In this document: in pieces, positions 53,899 through 61,851 of the stretch | Numbering within the stretch: position 1 is the first letter of the stretch | Layout: each line of letters opens with the position of its first letter | From: Apostichopus japonicus | Lineage: Eukaryota; Echinodermata; Holothuroidea; Aspidochirotida; Stichopodidae | Direction: 5' to 3' | Length of the DNA stretch: 64,000 nucleotides | Assembly (NCBI RefSeq): GCF_037975245.1 | Contig: NC_092571.1 | Location: 5,292,001-5,356,000 of the forward strand | Program-made: the position numbers and the translations under genes | The notes under the pieces: generated by a model | What the model saw: only the letters and a program-made list of their open reading frames with translations | What the model was told of the DNA's origin: nothing | Database searches by the model: none

Positions 53899-56800
53899 AT
53901 CAACTAATGTGCGATACCGAACAATCGAATGTTCGGTACCGTAGCGATGAATCGAATGTGCGGTACCGATCAATCGAATGTGCGGTACCGATCAATCGAA
54001 TGTGCGGTACCGAACAATCGAATGTTCGTTACCGTACCGATGAATCTAATGTGCGGTACCGATGAATCGAATGTGCCGTACCGATCAATCGAATGTGCGG
54101 TACCGATCAATCGAATGTGCGGTACCGATCAATCGAATGTGCGGTATTTATCAATCGAATGTTCGGTACCGATCAATCGAATGTGCGGTACCGATTAATC
54201 GAATGTTCGTTACCGATCAATTGAATGTGCGGTACCGATGAATCGAATGATCGGTACCGATCAATCGAATGTTCGGTACCGATCAATCGAATGTTCGGTA
54301 CCGATCAATCGAATGTGCGGTACCGATCAATTGAATGTGCGTTACCGATCAATCGAATGTTCGGTACCGATCAATCGAATGTTCGGTACAGATCAATCGA
54401 ATGTGCGTTACCGATCAATCGAATGTTCGGTACCGATCAATCGAATGTGCGGTACCGATCAATCGAATGTTCGGTACCGATCAATCGAACGTGCGGTACC
54501 GATCAATCGAATGTGCGGTACCTATCAATCGAATGTGCGTTACCGAACAATCGAATGTGCGGTACCGAACAATCGAATGTGCGGTACCGATCAATCGAAT
54601 GTGCGGTATTGATCAATCGAATGTTCGGTACCGATCAATCGAATGTGCGGTACCGATCAATCGAATGTTCGTTACCGATCAATCGAATGTGCGGTACCGA
54701 TCAATCGAATGTTCGTTACCGATCAATCGAATGTGCGGTACTGATCAATCGAATGTTCGGTACCGATCAATCGAATGTTCGGTACCGAACAATCGAATGT
54801 GCGGTACCGATCAATCGAATGTGCGGAACCGATCAATCGAATGTTCGGTACCGTACCGATGAATCGAATGTGCGGTACCGATGAATCGAATGTGCGGTAC
54901 CGATCAACTAATGTGCGATACCGAACAATCGAATGTGCGGTACCGAACAATCGAATGTTCGTTACCGATCAATCGAATGTGCGGTACCGATCAATCGAAT
55001 GTTCGTTACCGATCAATCGAATGTGCGGTATTGATCAATCGAATGTTCGGTACCGATCAATCGAATGTTCGGTACCGATCAATCGATTGTGCGGTACCGA
55101 TCAATCGAATGTTCGGTACCGATCAATCGAATGTGCGGTACCGATCAATCGAATGTGCGGTATTGATCAATCGAATGTTCGGTACCGATCAATCGAATGT
55201 TCGGTACCGATCAATCGAATGTTCGGTACCGATCAATCGAATGTTCGGTACCGATCAATAGAATGTTCGGTACCGATCAATCGAATGTTCGGTACCGATC
55301 AATCGAATGTGCGGTACCGATCAATCATATATGCGGTACACATCAATCGAATGTTCGGTACCGATCAATCCAATGTGCGGTACCGATTAATCGAATGTGC
55401 GGTACCGATCAATCGAATGTGTGGTACCGATCAATCGAATGTTCGATACCGATTAATCGAATGTGCGGTACCGGACAATCGAAAATGCGGTACAAAACAA
55501 TCGAATGTGCGGTACCGATGAATCAAATGTGCGGTACCGAACAATCGAATGTTCGGTACCGATCAATCGAATGTTCGGTACCGATCAATCGAATGTTCGA
55601 TACCGATCAATCGAATGTGCCATACCGATGAATCAAATGTGCGGTACCGAACAATCGAATGTGCGGTACCGATGAATCGAATGTGCGGTACCGATCAATC
55701 GAATGTTCGATACCGATCAATCGAATGTGCGGTACCGAACAATCGAATGTGCGGTACCGAACAATCGAATTTGCTGTACCGATCAATCGAATGTGCGGTA
55801 CCGATCAATCGAATGTGCGGTACCGATCAACTAATGTGCGGTACCGAACAATCGAATGTTCGGTACCGTACCGAACAATCGAATATGCGGTACCGATCAA
55901 TCAAATGTGCGGTACCGATCAATCGAATGTTCGGTACCGATCAATCGCATGTGCGGTACCGATCAATCGAATGGGCCGTATTGATCAATCGAATGTTCGG
56001 TACCGATCAATCGAATGTGCGGTACCGATCAATCGAATGTTCGTTACCGATCAATCGAATGTGCGGTACCGATCAATCGAATGTTCGTTACCGATCAATC
56101 GAATGTGCGGTATTGATCAATCGAATGTTCGGTACCGATCAATCGAATGTGCGGTACCGATCAATCGAATGTTCGTTACCGATCAATCGAATGTGCGTTA
56201 CCGATCAATCGAATGTTCGTTACCGATCAATCGAATGTGCGGTACCGATCAATCGAATGTTCGGTACCGATCAATCGAATGTTCGGTACCGAACAATCGA
56301 ATGTGCGGTACCGATCAATCGAATGTGCGGAACCGATCAATCGAATGTTCGGTACCGTACCGATGAATCGAATGTGCGGTACCGATGAATCGAATGTGCG
56401 GTACCGATCAACTAATTTGCGATACCGAACAATCGAATGTGCGGTACCGAACAATCGAATGTGCGGTACCGAACAATCGAATATGCGGTACCGATCAATC
56501 GAATGTGCGGTACCGATCAATCGAATGTTCGATACCGATCAATCGAATGTGCGGTATTGATCAATCGAATGTGCGGTACCGAACAATCGAATGTGCGGTA
56601 CTGAACAATCGAATGTGCGGTACCGATCAATCGAATGTTCGGTACCGATCAATCGCATGTGCGGTACCGATCAATCGAATGTGCGGTATTGATCAATCGA
56701 ATGTTCGGTACCGATCAATCGAATGTGCGGTACCGATCAATCGAATGTTCGTTACCGATCAATCGAATGTGCGGTACCGATCAATCGAATGTTCGTTACC

Positions 56801-57351
56801 GATCAATCGAATGTGCGGTATTGATCAATCGAATGTTCGGTACCGATCAATCGAATGTTCGGTACCGATCAATCGATTGTGCGGTACCGATCAATCGAAT
56901 GTTCGGTACCGATCAATCGAATGTGCGGTACCGATCAATCGAATGTGCGGTATTGATCAATCGAATGTTCGGTACCGATCAATAGAATGTTCGGTACCGA
57001 TCAATCGAATGTTCGGTACCGATCAATCGAATGTGCGGTACCGATCAATCATATATGCGGTACACATCAATCGAATGTTCGGTACCGATCAATCCAATGT
57101 GCGGTACCGATTAATCGAATGTGCGGTACCGATCAATCGAATGTGCGGTACCGATCAATCGAATGTTCGATACCGATTAATCGAATGTGCGGTACCGATC
57201 AATCGAATGTGCGGTACCGATCAATCGAATGTTCGATACCGATCAATCGAATGTGCGGTACCGAACAATCGAAAATGCGGTACAAAACAATCGAATGTGC
57301 GGTACCGATGAATCAAATGTGCGGTACCGAACAATCGAATGTGCGGTACCG
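53899..57351. repeat. 3.3/3.45-kb tandem HOR, copy 2
   Basis: 3453 bp. It repeats every distinctive monomer of copy 1 (GTAGCGATG near 53943, TATTTATC near 54146, TACAAAAC near 55491, CATATATG at 55323 and 57047). It has a 136-bp insertion near 54850-54985 containing an extra cassette (54906). A substitution I noticed is AACTAATTTGCG at 56410 against AACTAATGTGCG at 52957. Confidence 0.9.
54850..54985. repeat. 136-bp cassette-bearing insertion in HOR copy 2
   Basis: The offset between the 50.6-kb and 53.9-kb HOR copies rises from 3317 to 3453 bp here, a gain of six monomers plus one +4 shift. The added variant order (GTACCGTACCGATG, two GATGAATCG, AACTAATG, GAAC, GAAC) is the same as that near 52895-53010. 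Exact edges cannot be fixed because flanking monomers are interchangeable. Confidence 0.75.
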
Positions 57352-59151
57352 ATTAATCGAATGTGCGGTACCGATCAATCGAATGTGCGGTACCGATCAA
57401 TCGAATGTTCGATACCGATCAATCGAATGTGCGGTACCGAACAATCGAATGTGCGGTACCGAACAATCGAATATGCGGTACCGATCAATCGAATGTGCGG
57501 TACCGATCAATCGAATGTGCGGTACCGATCAACTAATGTGCGATACCGAACAATCGAATGTTCGGTACCGTACCGAACAATCGAATATGCGGTACCGATC
57601 AATCGAATGTGCGGTACCGATCAATCGAATGTTCGGTACCGATCAATCGCATGTGCGGTACCGATCAATCGAATGTGCGGTATTGATCAATCGAATGTTC
57701 GGTACCGATCAATCGAATGTGCGGTACCGATCAATCGAATGTTCGTTACCGATCAATCGAATGTGCGGTATTGATCAATCGAATGTTCGGTACCGATCAA
57801 TCGAATGTTCGGTACCGATCAATCGATTGTGCGGTACCGATCAATCGAATGTTCGGTAACGATCAATCGAATGTGCGGTACCGATCAATCGAATGTGCGG
57901 TATTGATCAATCGAATGTTCGGTACCGATCAATCGAATGTTCGGTACCGATCAATCGAATGTTCGGTACCGATCAATCGAATGTTCGGTACCGATCAATA
58001 GAATGTTTGATACCGATCAATCGAATGTTCGGTACCGATCAATCGAATGTGCGGTACCGATCAATCGAATGTGCGGTACCGATCAATCGAATGTTCGATA
58101 CCGATCAATCGAATGTGCGGTACCGATCAATCGAATGTGCGGTACCGAACAATCGAATTTGCGGTACCGATCAATCGAATGTGCGGTACCGATCAATCGA
58201 ATGTGCGGTACCGATCAATCGAATGTGCGGTACCGAACAATCGAATGTTCGGTACCGTACCGAACAATCGAATATGCGGTACCGATCAATCAAATGTGCG
58301 GTACCGATCAATCGAATGTTCGGTACCGATCAATCGCATGTGCGGTACCGATCAATCGAATGGGCGGTATTGATCAATCGAATGTTCGGTACCGATCAAT
58401 CGAATGTGCGGTACCGATCAATCGAATGTTCGTTACCGATCAATCGAATGTGCGGTACCGATCAATCGAATGTTCGTTACCGATCAATCGAATGTGCGGT
58501 ATTGATCAATCGAATGTTCGGTACCGATCAATCGAATGTTCGGTACCGATCAATCGATTGTGCGGTACCGATCAATCGAATGTTCGGTACCGATCAATCG
58601 AATGTTCGGTACCGATCAATCGAATGTTCGGTACCGATCAATAGAATGTTCGGTACCGATCAATCGAATGTTCAGTACCGATCAATCGAATGTGCGGTAC
58701 CGATCAATCATATATGCGGTACACATCAATCGAATGTTCGGTACCGATCAATCGAATGTGCGGTACCGATTAATCGAATGTGCGGTACCGATCAATCGAA
58801 TGTGCGGTACCGATCAATCGAATGTTCGATACCGATCAATCGAATGTGCGGTACCGGACAATCGAAAATGCGGTACAAAACAATCGAATGTGCGGTACCG
58901 ATGAATCAAATGTGCGGTACCGAACAATCGAATGTGCGGTACCGATTAATCGAATGTGCGGTACCGATCAATCGAATGTGCGGTACCGATCAATCGAATG
59001 TTCGATACCGATCAATCGAATGTGCGGTACCGAACAATCGAATGTGCGGTACCGAACAATCGAATATGCGGTACCGATCAATCGAATGTGCGGTACCGAT
59101 CAATCGAATGTTCGGTACCGATCAATCGCATGTGCGGTACCGATCAATCGA

Positions 59152-60501
59152 ATGTGCGGTATTGATCAATCGAATGTTCGGTACCGATCAATCGAATGTG
59201 CGGTACCGATCAATCGAATGTTCGTTACCGATCAATCGAATGTGCGGTACCGATCAATCGAATGTTCGTTACCGATCAATCGAATGTGCGGTATTGATCA
59301 ATCGAATGTTCGGTACCGATCAATCGAATGTTCGGTACCGATCAATCGATTGTGCGGTACCGATCAATCGAATGTTCGGTACCGATCAATCGAATGTGCG
59401 GTACCGATCAATCGAATGTGCGGTATTGATCAATCGAATGTTCGGTACCGATCAATCGAATGTTCGGTACCGATCAATCGAATGTTCGGTACCGATCAAT
59501 CGAATGTTCGGTACCGATCAATAGAATGTTTGATACCGATCAATCGAATGTTCGGTACCGATCAATCGAATGTGCGGTACTGATCAATTGAATGTGCGGT
59601 ACCGATCAATCGAATGTTCGATACCGATCAATCGAATGTGCGGTACCGAACAATCGAATGTGCGGTACCGAACAATCGAATTTGCGGTACCGATCAATCG
59701 AATGTGCGGTACCGATCAATCGAATGTGCGGTACCGATCAACTAATGTGCGGTACCGAACAATCGAATGTTCGGTACCGTACCGAACAATCGAATATGCG
59801 GTACCGATCAATCAAATGTGCGGTACCGATCAATCAAATGTTCGGTACCGATCAATCGCATGTGCGCTACCGATCAATCGAATGGGCGGTATTGATCAAT
59901 CGAATGTTCGGTACCGATCAATAGAATGTTCGGTACCGATCAATCGAATGTTCGGTACCGATCAATCGAATGTGCGGTACCGATCAATCATATATGCGGT
60001 ACACATCAATCGAATGTGCGGTACCGATCAATCCAATGTGCGGTACCGATTAATCGAATGTTCGGTACCGATCAATCGAATGTGCGGTACCGATCAATCG
60101 AATGTTCGATACCGATCAATCGAATGTGCGGTACCGGACAATCGAAAATGCGTTACAAAACAATCGAATGTGCGGTACCGATGAATCAAATGTGCGGTAC
60201 CGAACAATCGAATGTGCGGTACCGATTAATCGAATGTGCGGTACCGATCAATCGAATGTGCGGTACCGATCAATCGAATGTTCGATACCGATCAATCGAA
60301 TGTGCGGTACCGAACAATCGAATGTGCGGTACCGAACAATCGAATATGCGGTACCGATCAATCGAATGTGCGGTACCGATCAATCGAATGTGCGGTACCG
60401 ATCAACTAATGTGCGATACCGAACAATCGAATGTTCGGTACCGTACCGAACAATCGAATATGCGGTACCGATCAATCGAATGTGCGGTACCGATCAATCG
60501 A
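59152..60501. repeat. 1350-bp tandem HOR (right), copy 1
   Basis: 61 monomers plus two cassettes (59740, 60404). Markers are a TTTGATACC monomer near 59529, CATATATG (59986), CCGGAC (60134) and GTGCGCTACC near 59866. It shares length but not content with the 1350-bp HOR at 12848-15547. Single-base differences from copy 2 are visible near 59955 and 60345. Confidence 0.9.
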
Positions 60502-61851
60502 ATGTGCGGTATTGATCAATCGAATGTTCGGTACCGATCAATCGAATGTGCGGTACCGATCAATCGAATGTTCGTTACCGATCAATCGAATGTGCGGTAC
60601 CGATCAATCGAATGTTCGTTACCGATCAATCGAATGTGCGGTATTGATCAATCGAATGTTCGGTACCGATCAATCGAATGTTCGGTACCGATCAATCGAT
60701 TGTGCGGTACCGATCAATCGAATGTTCGGTACCGATCAATCGAATGTGCGGTACCGATCAATCGAATGTGCGGTATTGATCAATCGAATGTTCGGTACCG
60801 ATCAATCGAATGTTCGGTACCGATCAATCGAATGTTCGGTACCGATCAATCGAATGTTCGGTACCGATCAATAGAATGTTTGATACCGATCAATCGAATG
60901 TTCGGTACCGATCAATCGAATGTGCGGTACTGATCAATTGAATGTGCGGTACCGATCAATCGAATGTTCGATACCGATCAATCGAATGTGCGGTACCGAA
61001 CAATCGAATGTGCGGTACCGAACAATCGAATTTGCGGTACCGATCAATCGAATGTGCGGTACCGATCAATCGAATGTGCGGTACCGATCAACTAATGTGC
61101 GGTACCGAACAATCGAATGTTCGGTACCGTACCGAACAATCGAATATGCGGTACCGATCAATCAAATGTGCGGTACCGATCAATCAAATGTTCGGTACCG
61201 ATCAATCGCATGTGCGCTACCGATCAATCGAATGGGCGGTATTGATCAATCGAATGTTCGGTACCGATCAATAGAATGTTCGGTACCGATCAATCGAATG
61301 TTCAGTACCGATCAATCGAATGTGCGGTACCGATCAATCATATATGCGGTACACATCAATCGAATGTGCGGTACCGATCAATCCAATGTGCGGTACCGAT
61401 TAATCGAATGTTCGGTACCGATCAATCGAATGTGCGGTACCGATCAATCGAATGTTCGATACCGATCAATCGAATGTGCGGTACCGGACAATCGAAAATG
61501 CGTTACAAAACAATCGAATGTGCGGTACCGATGAATCAAATGTGCGGTACCGAACAATCGAATGTGCGGTACCGATTAATCGAATGTGCGGTACCGATCA
61601 ATCGAATGTGCGGTACCGATCAATCGAATGTTCGATACCGATCAATCGAATGTGCGGTACCGAACAATCGAATGTGCGGTACCGAACAATCGAATTTGCG
61701 GTACCGATCAATCGAATGTGCGGTACCGATCAATCGAATGTGCGGTACCGATCAACTAATGTGCGATACCGAACAATCGAATGTTCGGTACCGTACCGAA
61801 CAATCGAATATGCGGTACCGATCAATCGAATGTGCGGTACCGATCAATCGA
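60502..61851. repeat. 1350-bp tandem HOR (right), copy 2
   Basis: Cassettes at 61090 and 61754, CATATATG at 61336 and CCGGAC at 61484, each exactly 1350 bp after copy 1. It has GTTCAGTACC near 61302 and CGAATTTGCGG near 61691 where copy 1 has GTTCGG and CGAATATGCGG. Confidence 0.9.

Noticed and set aside
57893-59524. 543-codon open reading frame
   Set aside because: Satellite translation only. It ends at a CAATAG variant rather than at a gene boundary.
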